The position numbers and the translations under genes were made by a program. 64,000 nt of DNA, taken from contig NZ_FNVT01000001.1 in assembly GCF_900108335.1 (NCBI RefSeq), positions 1,170,977 through 1,234,976 of the forward strand. The letters run 5' to 3'. Source of the DNA: Nonomuraea solani (GTDB lineage: Bacteria; Actinomycetota; Actinomycetes; Streptosporangiales; Streptosporangiaceae). This document shows, piece after piece, positions 53,161 through 62,013 of this stretch (the first letter of the stretch is position 1; every line of letters begins with the position of its first letter). Below the pieces are notes generated by a model. It was not told the origin of the DNA and did not search any database. It was given only the letters and a program-made list of their open reading frames with translations.

Positions 53161-54656
53161 CCGTGCTGCTTGGTGACCCCGTACTGGAGGAACTGCGGGG
53201 GATTCTCGGGTCCGAGTACGTGCTGACCGGCAAGGCCGACCGGCTCAACCGGGCGCGCGTGCCGGCGCCGTTCCCCGTGCACCGGTGGGCGGAGCGCATG
53301 CCCGACCTGGTCGTGCTGCCGGCCTCCACCGAGGAGGTCGCGGAGGTGCTCAGGCTGGCCAACGGCCTGCGGATCCCGGTGGTGCCGCGCGACGGCGGCA
53401 CCGGCCTGACCGACGGCGCGGTGCCGCTGCGCGGCGGCATCGTCGTGGACGTCAAGCGGATCAACCAGATCAAAGACATCGATCTCGACAACCGCACCTG
53501 TACGGTCGGCACCGGCATCAACGCGCTCAAACTCAACGAGGTCCTCGCCCGGCACGGCCTGATATATCCGGACGACCCGGCCTCCTACCCGTGCTCGCTC
53601 GTCGGCGGCCGCATCGGCACCAGCGGCTGGTCGCTGATCGGCTCCCGCTACGGCCACACCCGCGACCTGGTGCTCAGCTTCGACCACGTGCTGCCGACCG
53701 GCAAGGTCATCCACGTCGGCGACGGCATCGGCCGGAAGATCACCAAGAGCTCCAGCGGCTACCAGCTCAAGCACCTGTTCATGGGCCACCAGGGCACGCT
53801 CGGCATCGCCACCGAGGCGACGCTGAAGTTGTTCCCGAAGCCGGAGGCGGAGTTCTCGCCGTTCTGGGCGTTCGAGGACTACGACACCGCCTACCGCGCG
53901 GTCGGGGCGCTGGCGCGGGCGGGCGTGGCCACGTTCGCGGGCGCGGTGCTGTTCGACGAGTGGAAGGTCGACTACCTGCGGCGCGACGACGAGGCGTACA
54001 TCCCGCAGCCGTCGTCGGTGAAGGCGCTGGTGTGCGCCGCGATGTACGGCTACGAGGACGAGGTGCGGGCCGGCGGGCGGAGGCTGCTGCGCGTCGCCCG
54101 CGACCTCGGCGCCCGCTACCTGGGGGACGAGATCTCCGAGGGCGACTGGGCGGCCAGGCACGACAGGTACGCCACGCCGCTGCACGGCCGCACCCGGTCC
54201 GGCCAGGTCGTGCCGATGAGCTGGCACTGCGAGGACGCCTCGATCAACTACACGAACCTGCCCGCCGTACGGGTGGCCTGGCACGAGATCGCCGACCGGC
54301 TCAGGCGGGAGAGCGACGTGTTCGACGACTGGGGCATGTTCGCCTACACCAACGGCGCGACCGGCGCCGACTACCTCACCGAGATCGACATCGGCATCTG
54401 GGAGCAGCGGCTCGACGACACCGCCTGGGAGTCATGGGTGCGGGCCAAGCGCGACCTCGCCGCCGTGACGCTCGCGCACGGCGGCTCGATCAGCGCCTGC
54501 CACGGCTCCTGCCGCGAGGGCGAGGTGGACCTGGTGCCCACCGAGCTGGGCGGCGGGTACGACGTGATGCTCGACATCAAACGGGCCCTCGACCCGAACA
54601 ACATCATGAACCCCGGTAAATACCTGCTCGACCAGGCATACACGGAGAAATCGTGA
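53157..54656 (+). CDS. FAD-linked oxidase (GlcD/D-lactate dehydrogenase type)
   Basis: ATG at 53157 within the previous stop codon, 499 aa. The PP-loop of the VAO/PCMH fold is PVVPRDGGTGLTDGAVPL, followed by IVVDVKRINQIKDIDLDN, LVGGRIGTSGWSLIGSRYGH and MGHQGTLGIATEATLKLF. The C-terminal end reads GSISACHGSCREG and KRALDPNNIMNPGKYL, the conserved closing box. It oxidises a 2-hydroxy acid or similar. Together with the Fe-S subunit it forms a two-component membrane-linked dehydrogenase. Confidence 0.93.
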   Translation: MTVLLGDPVLEELRGILGSEYVLTGKADRLNRARVPAPFPVHRWAERMPDLVVLPASTEEVAEVLRLANGLRIPVVPRDGGTGLTDGAVPLRGGIVVDVKRINQIKDIDLDNRTCTVGTGINALKLNEVLARHGLIYPDDPASYPCSLVGGRIGTSGWSLIGSRYGHTRDLVLSFDHVLPTGKVIHVGDGIGRKITKSSSGYQLKHLFMGHQGTLGIATEATLKLFPKPEAEFSPFWAFEDYDTAYRAVGALARAGVATFAGAVLFDEWKVDYLRRDDEAYIPQPSSVKALVCAAMYGYEDEVRAGGRRLLRVARDLGARYLGDEISEGDWAARHDRYATPLHGRTRSGQVVPMSWHCEDASINYTNLPAVRVAWHEIADRLRRESDVFDDWGMFAYTNGATGADYLTEIDIGIWEQRLDDTAWESWVRAKRDLAAVTLAHGGSISACHGSCREGEVDLVPTELGGGYDVMLDIKRALDPNNIMNPGKYLLDQAYTEKS

Positions 54657-54907
54657 AATATCGCTATCAGGAGGAGATGTCGCCTCCACCGGCCCACCAG
54701 GTGACCGACGTGGCGATCACCCGGTTCGAGCACGTCTACGAGGTCGACCCCGGCCTCATGACCGACCACGTGACCCAGCAGTCCTTCCCCAACTGGGACA
54801 CGCTGCGCCTCGTCCGGTCCCGGGCCGACCACCTGGCCTGGATGCACCGGCACTTCGCGGACAAGGTGATCTCCGGCGAGGAGCTCCTCCATGACCTCGA
54901 CGAATGA
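54653..54907 (+). CDS. 84-aa protein of unknown function in the oxidase operon
   Basis: GTG at 54653 overlaps the oxidase stop (GTGA), and the 3' end overlaps the permease start by 17 nt. The sequence is acidic and His-rich (TRFEHVYEVDPGLMTDHV, DHLAWMHRHFADKVISGEEL) with no TM or signal. No family is recognised. Its position between FAD oxidase and permease in a fully overlapping operon suggests a subunit or a chaperone of the dehydrogenase. Confidence 0.7.
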   Translation: MKYRYQEEMSPPPAHQVTDVAITRFEHVYEVDPGLMTDHVTQQSFPNWDTLRLVRSRADHLAWMHRHFADKVISGEELLHDLDE

Positions 54908-56381
54908 CCCCCTGACGGGCCCGGGGGACGACGCCCGGCTGGCCGACCTCGGCTGCACCTCCGAGTTCCGCCGGGACATGAGCCTGTGGGCCAACTTCTC
55001 GCTCGGCTTCACGTACCTGTCGCCCGTGGTCGGGATCTACACCCTGTTCGCCTCGTCGCTGGCGACCGGCGGGCCGCCGATGATCTGGAGCCTGGTCATC
55101 GTGGGCGCCGGGCAGTTCCTGGTGGCGCTCGTCTTCGGCGAGATCGTCTCGCAGTACCCGCTGACCGGCGGCATCTACCCCTGGGCCAGGCGGTTATGGG
55201 GGCGGCGGTGGGCCTGGATGACGGGCTGGGTCTACCTGGTCGCGCTGCTGGTGACGATCGCGAGCGTGGCGTACGGGGCCGGGCCGTACCTGTCGGCGCT
55301 GCTCGGGATCGAGGTGGGTACGGGGAACACGATCCTGTGCGCGCTGGTCATCCTGGGCGTGGCGCTGGCGATCAACCTGGCCGGGACCAGGGCGCTGGCG
55401 GTGGCGGCGATCGTCGGGTTCACCGCCGAGCTGGTCGGGGCGCTGGCCGTGGGCGGGTGGCTGCTGGTCACGCAGCGGCACCACGGGCTCGGGGTGCTGT
55501 TCGACTCGTTCGGCGCGGGGGCGGGGTCGCAGTCCGGATATTTCGTGGCGTTCCTGGCCGCCGGACTGATCGGGATATTTCAGTACTACGGCTTCGAGGC
55601 GTGCGGTGACGTCGCCGAAGAGGTGCCCGACCCCACCCGGCGCATCCCCAAGGCCATGCGCATGACCATCTACGTCGGCGGCGCCGCCGCGACGTTCGTC
55701 TGCCTGGCCCTGCTGCTCGCGGTGCCCGACTTCGCCGCCGTCGTCTCCGGCGCCGACGCCGACCCCGTCACGAACGTGCTCACCACCGCGTTCGGCGCCG
55801 TCGGTCTCAAGGTCGTGCTCGGCGTGGTGCTGCTGTCGTTCCTGTCGTGCGCGCTCAGCCTGCAGGCGGCGGCGAGCCGGCTGCTCTACTCCTACGCCCG
55901 CGACGACATGATCGCGGGCAGCCGCGCGTTCCGGAAGTTCTCCCCGGCCAGGCGCATCCCGCCGAACGCGCTCCTGGTCGCCGCCGTGGTGCCCGCGCTG
56001 GTCGTGCTCGGCTCCATCGTATCGGCGGACGCCCTCATCAAGATCATCTCGTTCGCGGTGCTCGGCATCTACCTGGGCTTCCAGATGGTGGTCCTGGCGG
56101 CGCTGCGGGCCAGGCTGCGCGGCTGGCGCCCGGCCGGGCCGTTCACGCTGGGCCGCGCCGGGCTCGCCGTCAACGTGGCCGCGCTGGCCTACGGGGTGCT
56201 CGCCATCCTCAACATGGCCTGGCCCAGGACGCCCGACGCCCCCTGGTACGACAACTACCTGGTGGCCCTGTCCGGTCTGGTGGTGGTCGCCGCCGGGCTG
56301 GTCTACCTGCTGGCCGCCAGACCGTACGACAAGGGCGACGCCCCCTCGGGCGACGCCATCCCTCAGGAGGTCGCACGATGA
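54891..56381 (+). CDS. APC-family amino acid/amine permease
   Basis: 496 aa with 12 predicted TM. Family marks are SLWANFSLGFTYLSPVVGIY (TM1, sits with the GxG-type break), FGEIVSQYPLTGGIYPWARR (TM2-3, as in the choline/GABA/ethanolamine branch), YYGFEACGDVAEEVPDPTRR (TM6-loop), and ASRLLYSYARDDMIAGSR. The branch imports amines and amino acids, suggesting the operon substrate is a nitrogenous compound. It overlaps the 84-aa gene and is followed by the F420-type gene (ATGA). Confidence 0.9.
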   Translation: MTSTNDPLTGPGDDARLADLGCTSEFRRDMSLWANFSLGFTYLSPVVGIYTLFASSLATGGPPMIWSLVIVGAGQFLVALVFGEIVSQYPLTGGIYPWARRLWGRRWAWMTGWVYLVALLVTIASVAYGAGPYLSALLGIEVGTGNTILCALVILGVALAINLAGTRALAVAAIVGFTAELVGALAVGGWLLVTQRHHGLGVLFDSFGAGAGSQSGYFVAFLAAGLIGIFQYYGFEACGDVAEEVPDPTRRIPKAMRMTIYVGGAAATFVCLALLLAVPDFAAVVSGADADPVTNVLTTAFGAVGLKVVLGVVLLSFLSCALSLQAAASRLLYSYARDDMIAGSRAFRKFSPARRIPPNALLVAAVVPALVVLGSIVSADALIKIISFAVLGIYLGFQMVVLAALRARLRGWRPAGPFTLGRAGLAVNVAALAYGVLAILNMAWPRTPDAPWYDNYLVALSGLVVVAAGLVYLLAARPYDKGDAPSGDAIPQEVAR

Positions 56382-57427
56382 AGTTCAGTTACGTGATGCT
56401 GCCCGACTATCCCCTGCGCGAGTCCCTCGCCTCCATCCGCCTGGCCGACGAGCTGGGCTTCCACGCCTGCTACGCCGCCGACGAGACCTGGCACAAGGAC
56501 CTGTGGCTGCTGTTCGCGGCCGCCGCGCAGCAGACCTCCCGCATCAGGTTCGGGCCCAGCGTGTCGTCGGTGGTGCTGCGCGAGCCGACCCTGATCGCCC
56601 AGGCGGCGGCCACGCTCGACGAGCTCAGCGACGGGCGCGCCGAGGTGGTGCTGTCCAGCGGCAACTTCGGGCTGCTCGCCCAGTACAACATCGACTGGAC
56701 GGTCATCAAGCCGCTGTCGCGGGTGAAGGAGGCGGCGCACGTCGTGCGGACGCTGCTGGACGAGGGCTCGATCACCTTCGACGGCGAGTTCTTCAAGTAC
56801 AGCGGCCTGTTCACCTTCGCCCGCCCGGTGCAGGAACGCGTACCGGTCAAGCTCGGCGCGATGCGCGGCCCGCGCTCGTTCCGCGCGGCCGGTGAGCACT
56901 CCGACGGCGTGCACCACGCTCTCAGCTACACCCGCGAGGCCTACGACTACCTCGTCGAGCACTTCACGGCCGGCGCGGAGAAGGCCGGCAAGGACGCCTC
57001 GGCGATGGACATCGGCGCCTGGGTCGTCTTCGCCACCGGCCCGGACTCGGCCGTGGCGAAGGAGGCCGCCCGCAGCATGGTCGGCCTGTACGCCTCGTCC
57101 ATGCCCGCCGAGCAGCTCGAACGCAACGGCGTCGACCCGAACGCGATGAAGCCGATCGTGGACGCCCTCGGCGCCGGCGACCTGGCCAGGGCGATCGAGC
57201 TGACCACGCCCGAGCTGGGGGAGCGGCTGTCCATCGCCGGCACCCCGGAGGAGTGCGTGGCCAAGATCAAGCGCGAGATCGAGCCGGCGGGCGTCAACCA
57301 CATGATCCTGGCCATCACCGACCCGACGCTGGTCAAGCAGTTCATGGGACGGGAGCTGCCCGAGGTGGCGGACGTGGACACCCAGCTCAGGCTGATCCAC
57401 GACCGGATCATGCCCGCCTTCACCTGA
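56378..57427 (+). CDS. LLM-class F420-type oxidoreductase (Mer-like)
   Basis: ATG at 56378 with CAGGAGG upstream, 349 aa. SIRLADELGFHACYAADETW and RIRFGPSVSSVVLREP are the early strands, TLDELSDGRAEVVLSSGNFG is the conserved strand-4 box, and VPVKLGAMRGPRSFRAAGEH is the substrate-side helix. The 5,10-methylene-H4MPT reductase-like branch uses F420. It is the last gene of the operon, ending at a strong terminator. Confidence 0.9.
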   Translation: MKFSYVMLPDYPLRESLASIRLADELGFHACYAADETWHKDLWLLFAAAAQQTSRIRFGPSVSSVVLREPTLIAQAAATLDELSDGRAEVVLSSGNFGLLAQYNIDWTVIKPLSRVKEAAHVVRTLLDEGSITFDGEFFKYSGLFTFARPVQERVPVKLGAMRGPRSFRAAGEHSDGVHHALSYTREAYDYLVEHFTAGAEKAGKDASAMDIGAWVVFATGPDSAVAKEAARSMVGLYASSMPAEQLERNGVDPNAMKPIVDALGAGDLARAIELTTPELGERLSIAGTPEECVAKIKREIEPAGVNHMILAITDPTLVKQFMGRELPEVADVDTQLRLIHDRIMPAFT

Positions 57428-57428
57428 C

Positions 57429-57467
57429 GGGAGAGGGGTACGGCGGGCCGCGCCGTACCCCTCTCCC
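57429..57467 (+). terminator. strong operon terminator, 17-bp perfect stem
   Basis: Arms 57429-57445 and 57451-57467 are perfectly complementary around a 5-nt loop, 2 bp after the last stop codon of the operon 51958-57427. Confidence 0.85.
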
Positions 57468-57566
57468 GGATGACATTTCGCGGCCGCTCCTTGCGGACCC
57501 GCCACACCCCGGCCATGCTCGGTCTCACGAGTCGATCTCGGGAGGCACGGTGCGTCGGAGCCGCTC

Positions 57567-58895
57567 ATGGTGGTGACACTGGTGCCGCCGGTCCGGCGCA
57601 ATGAGTCGGTCTCCAGGCGGGTGCGCACGCTGGCCGGGCTGTCCCTGCTGACGCTGACGCTGCTGCTGGGCGCGATCCTGGCCGGCGCGGCGAGCACGGA
57701 GACCAGCCTGCGCACCATCGGCCACGACGCCGGGCCTCAGGTGCTGGCCACCGCCGGCCTTTATCGGCAGATGTCGGAGATGGACGCGCTGGTGGCCGAG
57801 ACCCTGCTGCTCGGCAGCGAGTACGGCCCCCAGCAGCAGGCCGACCTGACCGCCTACGACCAGCGGCGGCTGGAGATCTCCGAGAGCCTGCTCAAGGCGT
57901 ACCGGCTGGCCCTGGACAACCCCGTCGAGCAGCGTACGGTCGAGTCGCTGATCGAGGGCCTGGGCCGCTACGAACGGCTGGCGACGCAGGCGCGGCTGCT
58001 GGACACGCAGGCCGGGCACACGGCGGGACAGCCGCCCGACAACGTGGTCGCGGCCTACCAGCGGGCCACCGACCTCATGCACCGCGAACTGCTGCCGCTG
58101 GCCTACAACCTGACCCTGGAGACCGGCACGATCGTCCGGCGCGCGCACGACGCCGAGCGCTCGGCCACCTCGCTGGCCCGCTTCGCCGTCATCGTCACCG
58201 GGCTGCTCGCGCTGGCCTGCCTGCTGGCCCTGCAGGGCTATCTGACCAGGAGGTTCCGCCGGATCTTCGCGCCGGCCCTGATCGTCGCCACCGTGCTCAC
58301 CCTGGCCGGCCTGGTGACCGGCACGGCCCTGCTCAACCGGCAGGGCCAGGCGCTGGAGGAGGCCAAGCGCCGTGGCTTCGACTCGGTGCTCACGCTGACC
58401 AGGGCGCGGGCGATCAGCAGGAGCATGCACGGCGACCAGAGCCGCTACCTGCTCGACCGCTTCCGCAAGGACACCTACGAGCACACCTTCCTCGACAAGT
58501 CGCGCACGGTCGCGGCCGTCGAGTCCACCAGCCTGCCCGACTACCAGGGCAGGCTGAATCCGAACTTCCAGGGCCTGCTCGGCGGCCTGACGGGCGAGGA
58601 CCGGGGGCGCCTGTTCGCCGTCTACCAGAAGTTCCAGCAGGCCGACGCGCGCATGCGGACGATGGAGGCCGAGGCGGCGATCAAGTTCTGGGACGGCGAG
58701 CTCACGCAGGCGTACGAGGGTTACGACAAGGTGCTGGAGGAGCTGGTCCGGCGGCACGAGTCCGACTTCGAGCGCGCCATCGACAGCGGCTACGGAGCCC
58801 TGGAGACGCTGTGGCGCTGGGTCCCCGCCGGGCTGGCCGCCGGCGCCCTGCTCATCCTGATCGGCGTCTGGCCACGACTGCGGGAGTACCGGTGA
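57567..58895 (+). CDS. membrane sensor-like protein with two coiled periplasmic-type domains
   Basis: 442 aa, ATG at 57567. Four hydrophobic segments occur: near 25-45 (LAGLSLLTLTLLLGAILAG), 210-230 (FAVIVTGLLALACLLALQGY), 240-260 (IFAPALIVATVLTLAGLVTG), and 415-435 (VPAGLAAGALLILIGVWP). Between them lie two extracellular helical regions of about 160 aa each, like four-helix-bundle sensors, but no kinase or methyl-accepting domain is attached. Its stop overlaps the start of a solute-binding lipoprotein (GTGA). Confidence 0.75.
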   Translation: MVVTLVPPVRRNESVSRRVRTLAGLSLLTLTLLLGAILAGAASTETSLRTIGHDAGPQVLATAGLYRQMSEMDALVAETLLLGSEYGPQQQADLTAYDQRRLEISESLLKAYRLALDNPVEQRTVESLIEGLGRYERLATQARLLDTQAGHTAGQPPDNVVAAYQRATDLMHRELLPLAYNLTLETGTIVRRAHDAERSATSLARFAVIVTGLLALACLLALQGYLTRRFRRIFAPALIVATVLTLAGLVTGTALLNRQGQALEEAKRRGFDSVLTLTRARAISRSMHGDQSRYLLDRFRKDTYEHTFLDKSRTVAAVESTSLPDYQGRLNPNFQGLLGGLTGEDRGRLFAVYQKFQQADARMRTMEAEAAIKFWDGELTQAYEGYDKVLEELVRRHESDFERAIDSGYGALETLWRWVPAGLAAGALLILIGVWPRLREYR

Positions 58896-59692
58896 GACGA
58901 CTGCTGATCTGCCTGCTCCTGCTGGTCACCGCCTGCGGCGCCGGGCGGCAGGAGTCACTCGCGGACAAGGACGAGGTGGTCGTCGCCATCCGCTCCGACG
59001 TGCCGCTGATCAGCGTCAAGGGACGGGACGGCGGCTACGACGGCTTCAACATCGACGTGGCCGAGGACCTCGTCTCGCGGCTGGGCAAGCGGATCCGCTG
59101 GCTGGAGATCAAGGCCGGCGACCAGCTCAACGTGCTCAAGGACGGGCGCGCCGACCTGGTCTTCGCCCACATGTCGGTCACCCCGGAGCGGAAGAAGGTG
59201 ATCGACTTCGCCGGGCCGTACCACGTCGACTTCCAGGACATCGCGGTCCGGCCGGCCGACAAGGACGCCATCCGTGACGTCCGCGACCTCGGCGGGCGCA
59301 GGATCTGCTGGGTACGCGGCACCAACATCGCCCAGCGGATCATCGACGAGCGCCGGGTCCCGGCGATCCCCGTCGAGACCTCCGACTACGACGCCTGCCT
59401 GGAGATGATGAAGGACGGCCGGATCGACGCCATCTCCACCAACAGCCAGATCCTGGCCGGGCTGCTCACCAAGCCGGGTGTCGACCTGCACCTGGTCGGC
59501 GCGACCTTCAACGAGCAGCGCACGTCGATCGGCGTGCGCAAGGGCGACGTCGAGGGCTGCGAGGAGCTCAACCGCGCCATCACCCAGATGTACCAGGACG
59601 GCACGGCGCACATGCTCCTGGACAAATGGTTCGGCAAGTCGGGCATCGACCTGTCGGTGGTCGCGGTGCCACAGTTCGAGGGCTGTTCGTGA
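58892..59692 (+). CDS. solute-binding lipoprotein, family 3 (polar amino acid type)
   Basis: GTG at 58892, 266 aa. Lipobox LLLVTAC. The SBP_bac_3 fold reads VVVAIRSDVPLISVKGRDGG, GFNIDVAEDLVSRLGKRI, ADLVFAHMSVTPERKKVIDF and GPYHVDFQDIAV. Two Cys in ICWVRGT and DACLEMM and another pair at the end suggest disulfides. No ABC permease or ATPase gene is in the neighbourhood. Coupled to the membrane protein before it, it is more likely a signalling receptor than a transporter part. Confidence 0.88.
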   Translation: MRRLLICLLLLVTACGAGRQESLADKDEVVVAIRSDVPLISVKGRDGGYDGFNIDVAEDLVSRLGKRIRWLEIKAGDQLNVLKDGRADLVFAHMSVTPERKKVIDFAGPYHVDFQDIAVRPADKDAIRDVRDLGGRRICWVRGTNIAQRIIDERRVPAIPVETSDYDACLEMMKDGRIDAISTNSQILAGLLTKPGVDLHLVGATFNEQRTSIGVRKGDVEGCEELNRAITQMYQDGTAHMLLDKWFGKSGIDLSVVAVPQFEGCS

Positions 59693-60703
59693 TCAGGACG
59701 GCGGCTTGGCGACCTCCGCGCCGAACCTGCCGACGAGCGCCTGCTTGGCGCGCCCGGCGACCTCCACGTCATAGGTGACCAGCTTGACCGTCGCCGGGTC
59801 GGCCGCCTTGGAGTGCGCGGGCACCCCGGTGTTGGTGGGCAGCGCGTAGAACTTCGCCAGCGGCCCCAGCCGCTGGGACGCCCCGCTCAGCGCCCAGTCG
59901 ACGTACTTGCGCGCGCTGCCGGGATTGTGCGCCCCGGCCAGCACCGCCAGGCCACCCAGCTCGTAGCCGGTGCCCTCCCGAGGGAACGTCACCTGCAGGT
60001 TCGGATAGCCCTGCTCCTGGGCGGCGACGCAGTCATGGGAGAAGACGACGCCGACGGCCGCCTCCTCCTTGGCCGCCTGCAGCGCCGCCGCGCTGCCGGA
60101 GGAGTTGTAGCGCAGCACGTTGGGGTGCAGGTCGCGCATGTAGCGCAGCGCCGCGTCCTGATCGCCGTGGCTCAGCTCCACGGACGTCCACAGGGCGGTG
60201 TACGCGGTCCCGGAGGTGGCCGGATGGGCGATGGCCACGCCGCCCTTCAGCCGCTCGTCCAGCAGCTCCTGCCAGGAGCCGATCGGATTCATGCCGCGCT
60301 TGGCCAGCTCTTTGGTGTTGTTGCAGAAGGCCAGCACCCCGGCGTAGATCCCGCTCCAGGCGTGCTCCCGATCGGCCCACCCCAGCCGGATCTCACCGGC
60401 CTTCTCCGACTTGTACGGCTCCAGCAGCCCCTGACTCTTGGCGGCCACGTACGAGTCTGCCGGCCCGCCGTGCCAGACGTCGAACTCCTGCCGCGTCTTG
60501 GCCGCCTTGATCCGCTCCAGCGCCTCCCCGCTCGACAGCCGGACGAAGTCGGCCTCCACACCGGTGGCGTCGGAGAACCTCTTGACCATCAGCGCGCACC
60601 ACCGCTCGCCCGCGCCGCACGCCACCGTGATCTTGTCCCGTCGGGGCGCCGAGCAGCCCGCGGCCACCAGGACCGCCACCAGCGCGATGACCAGCGGCCT
60701 CAT
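59693..60703 (-). CDS. solute-binding lipoprotein, Fe3+/phosphonate (FbpA) type
   Basis: 336 aa. Lipobox LVAAGC. Periplasmic-binding type II marks: KITVACGAGERWCALMVKRF, DVWHGGPADSYVAAKSQGLL, GVAIAHPATSGTAYTALWTS and FVDWAL-like RKYVDWALSG. The set is typical of iron or 2-aminoethylphosphonate binding proteins. Again there is no ABC permease. It overlaps the symporter start codon (ATGA), so these two are transcribed together. It converges with the other binding protein; the stop codons touch. Confidence 0.88.
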   Translation of the reverse strand: MRPLVIALVAVLVAAGCSAPRRDKITVACGAGERWCALMVKRFSDATGVEADFVRLSSGEALERIKAAKTRQEFDVWHGGPADSYVAAKSQGLLEPYKSEKAGEIRLGWADREHAWSGIYAGVLAFCNNTKELAKRGMNPIGSWQELLDERLKGGVAIAHPATSGTAYTALWTSVELSHGDQDAALRYMRDLHPNVLRYNSSGSAAALQAAKEEAAVGVVFSHDCVAAQEQGYPNLQVTFPREGTGYELGGLAVLAGAHNPGSARKYVDWALSGASQRLGPLAKFYALPTNTGVPAHSKAADPATVKLVTYDVEVAGRAKQALVGRFGAEVAKPPS

Positions 60704-61584
60704 CGAACCTCCCCGGCTTCCGCGGTGACGCGCCGCCGGACGAAGTAGCCGAAGACCAGCGTGGTGCCGAACATGAGCACGCCGTAGACGGCGGGCGGCA
60801 CCGCCATCGTCGAGTTGGCGAGCAGCGACGGGCTGAGCGCGATCGTGATGGCCAGCGTGCTGTTGTGGATGCCGATCTCCATCCCGGACGCGATCGCCTG
60901 CCGCCGCTCCACGTTGAACAGCCGCGGCAGCCAGTACCCGATGGTCAGGCTGATCGCGCTGAACAGCAGCGCCACCAGCCCGACGGAGGCGAGGTAGCCG
61001 CCCAGCCGCTCCCGCTCCTGCACGATCGCCCCGACGATCACCGCGGCCAGCACGATCGCCGACAGGATCCGGACCGGCTTTTCCATCCGGTCCGCGAACC
61101 GCACGCTGAGACGCCGTACGATCATGCCGGCCGCGACCGGCACCAGCACGATGGCGAAGACCTGCACGACCTTGTCGGCCTGCAGCCCGATGTCGGGCCC
61201 GGTGCCCACGAAGTGGTCCAGCGACAGGTTGACGACGATGGGAAGGGTGAACGCGGCCAGGACCGAGTTCACGGCGGTGAGGCTGACGTTCAGCGCCACG
61301 TCGCCGCCGAACAGGTGGCTGTAGAGGTTCGCGGTCGTCCCGCCGGGCGAGGCCGCCAGCAGCATCATGCCGGCGGCGAGCAGTGGTTCCAGCCCGAACA
61401 GCACGACCAGCCCGAAGCAGACGGCCGGCAGCACGAGCACCTGCGCGACCAGCGCGATGAGCACCGCCTTGGGCCGGGTCGCGATCCGGGCGAAGTCACT
61501 CGGCGCGAGGGACAGACCCAGCCCGAACATGATCAACGCGAGCGCGGCCGGAAGCATGACTGTGGTGAGAACGGACTGCTGCAC
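60700..61584 (-). CDS. bile acid:sodium symporter family transporter
   Basis: 294 aa, about 9-10 TM. Marks of the family are FGLGLSLAPSDFARIATRPK, LLAASPGGTTANLYSHLFGG (crossover region, first Na+ site) and ASGMEIGIHNSTLAITIAL (second crossover). PNaS/BASS members carry organic acids such as pyruvate, pantoate or sterol acids. The coupled binding protein is unusual for a secondary carrier. A broken LysR gene lies divergently upstream, the usual partner of such symporters. Confidence 0.9.
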   Translation of the reverse strand: MQQSVLTTVMLPAALALIMFGLGLSLAPSDFARIATRPKAVLIALVAQVLVLPAVCFGLVVLFGLEPLLAAGMMLLAASPGGTTANLYSHLFGGDVALNVSLTAVNSVLAAFTLPIVVNLSLDHFVGTGPDIGLQADKVVQVFAIVLVPVAAGMIVRRLSVRFADRMEKPVRILSAIVLAAVIVGAIVQERERLGGYLASVGLVALLFSAISLTIGYWLPRLFNVERRQAIASGMEIGIHNSTLAITIALSPSLLANSTMAVPPAVYGVLMFGTTLVFGYFVRRRVTAEAGEVR

Positions 61585-61689
61585 GGGGGGACCACCGTTC
61601 CTCAGGGCGAGAACCGCTGACCTTGTCTAACAGTCCGTTCCGGCGCCGATCAAGGCATCCGTCCCATTCGTGACGTTACGATCCGCGCA

Positions 61690-62013
61690 ATGAACTGGAC
61701 CGAATACCTCTACCAGGACCATCCGCCGGCCCGGTTGCACGCCTGGGCACGCGAGCTGACCTCAAATATCGATGCGACTCGTGCACACCTCGCAGTCCAC
61801 GGTCGGCTACCGCCTCGACCGCCTGGAGAAAAGGCTGGGCCAGACGCTCGTCCTGCGGGCCCGGGGCACCAAGGGCATCGGCCTGACCCCGGCCGGCCGC
61901 CGCTACCTCGACCTCCCGAGCGCACGGTCTACTGGGTGGAACGCCACCGCCGCCGGGCCGCCGACGCCGCCGCGCTGCTCGTCCTGGAGGACGCCCTCAC
62001 CGAGCTCTTCTAG
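61690..62013 (+). pseudogene. LysR-family regulator remnant
   Basis: Frame 61772 reads VHTSQSTVGYRLDRLEKRLG and then TKGIGLTPAGRRYLDL, the second half of a LysR winged helix. The first helices are missing. The frame from 61690 gives MNWTEYLYQDHPPARLHAWA and, at the end, TVYWVERHRRRAADAAALLV, which resembles a LysR C-terminus. At least two frame changes and a deletion of the effector domain are needed to explain this. It lies divergent from the symporter it presumably once controlled. Confidence 0.65.
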
